From an uncultured Eubacterium sp. (GTDB taxonomy: Bacteria > Bacillota > Clostridia > Lachnospirales > Lachnospiraceae), in assembly GCA_910586045.1 (NCBI GenBank), contig CAJUIH010000094.1:1-14508 (forward strand): 14,508 nucleotides of DNA. Direction: 5' to 3'. This document shows, in pieces, positions 13,947 through 14,508 of this stretch. A program made the translations under genes and the position numbers. Numbering within the stretch: the stretch's first letter is position 1; each line of letters begins with the position of its first letter. The notes under the pieces are model-generated. The model was not told the DNA's origin and did no database searches. It saw nothing but the letters and a program-made list of their open reading frames with translations.

Positions 13947-14508
13947 ACCGGTTTCTGTTACTGGCAGGGTGTTTTTTGGCCCTGCTGCCTGCCATTTTTT
14001 TTGTATTGCGCGCCATTAACCGCAGGCAGGCAAGAAAAACTTATACCTATATCCTGCAGGTTTTAGACCGCGCAATCGCCGGGCAGCTCCAGCCAAGCGC
14101 TTATGACGAATCTATGCACGCCGCCGTAATCGAACGGCTCAACCGTGTCGTACAAATCACACATATGCACCGCAAGGCCGCAGAAAAAGAACGGGATACG
14201 CTAAAATCCCTGATCTCAGACATTTCCCACCAGGTCAGAACCCCGCTTGCCAATATTATGCTCTATGCGGATTTATTAAAAGAAGCCAATACCGACCCGC
14301 AAATGGATCTTTTTATTGAAAAACTACAAAAACAATCTGATAAACTTTATTTTTTTATGAAAGAACTGATCCGCTCCTCCTATGCCGAACAGGAGATTAT
14401 CGCGATCCGCCCGTCGGCCGTCCCGGTCGAGGAAATGGTTGCCGCCGCGTGCCAGACGGTCGAGCTTGCGGCGCTAAAAAAAGAAATCCAGATCGCATAT
14501 CATCCGCC
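13943..14508 (+). CDS. Sensor histidine kinase (3' partial)
   Basis: The frame opens at the ATG at 13943, overlapping the regulator stop by 4 bases after GGAGGG, and continues past the window edge, giving 188 visible residues. Residues ~4-22 form one membrane segment. A charged linker follows, then a dimerisation/phosphoacceptor helix with the H-box SDISHQVRTPL, where His96 is the expected phosphorylation site. The ATP-binding domain (N, G1, G2 boxes) would lie beyond 14508. There is no room for an extracellular sensor domain before the H-box. Kinases with such small inputs often sense through a partner membrane protein, such as a BceAB-type transporter; whether one follows cannot be seen. 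Confidence 0.92.
   Translation, partial: MNRFLLLAGCFLALLPAIFFVLRAINRRQARKTYTYILQVLDRAIAGQLQPSAYDESMHAAVIERLNRVVQITHMHRKAAEKERDTLKSLISDISHQVRTPLANIMLYADLLKEANTDPQMDLFIEKLQKQSDKLYFFMKELIRSSYAEQEIIAIRPSAVPVEEMVAAACQTVELAALKKEIQIAYHP

Noticed and set aside
1..14508. CRISPR array, tRNA or rRNA genes
   Set aside because: No regularly spaced repeat series and no tRNA or rRNA-like sequence was seen on either strand.

Overview
The window looks like a chromosomal segment of a Clostridia genome, most likely Lachnospiraceae. This rests on purine-rich ribosome binding sites, a Clostridia-style membrane-anchored XRE regulator, a DUF6062-type cysteine-rich protein, a UMF1/Atg22-like transporter and an ENP1-like gamma-D-glutamyl endopeptidase typical of spore formers. 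The assignment is inferred from gene families, not from a marker gene.

Layout. Positions 1-791 hold the 3' part of a plus-strand XRE regulator with a six-helix membrane domain. Positions 792-1278 are non-coding and contain a 55-bp repeat (971-1025) that runs into a 237-bp imperfect inverted repeat (1017-1253). Nine minus-strand genes follow, transcribed from about 11.9 kb down to 1.28 kb: a membrane-fused spermidine-synthase-like protein, a glycerophosphodiester phosphodiesterase, a PldB-like lysophospholipase (overlapping the previous gene), an MFS transporter, a PG-binding/LysM/M14 endopeptidase, an AAA ATPase, a PD-(D/E)XK-like protein (overlapping the ATPase), a 138-residue orphan protein and an ABC-class ATPase (PF09818-like). 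Positions 11912-12342 are non-coding and carry the second copy of the 55-bp repeat and a near-consensus sigma-A promoter. The plus strand then holds a DUF6062-like gene and a response regulator/histidine kinase pair; the kinase runs off the right edge.

How the genes may work together. The lysophospholipase-like protein and the phosphodiesterase catalyse consecutive steps of phospholipid breakdown and their genes overlap. The AAA ATPase with a translationally coupled DxK nuclease-like partner, plus the small orphan gene, is the best candidate for an undescribed system. Its architecture (ATPase plus nuclease) matches that of many anti-phage systems, but I do not recognise it as a named one. The second point of interest is non-coding: a 55-bp sequence occurs at both ends of the whole minus-strand block, and at one end it is fused to a long structured palindrome.

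No rRNA, tRNA, CRISPR array, transposase, integrase or recognisable riboswitch was found.
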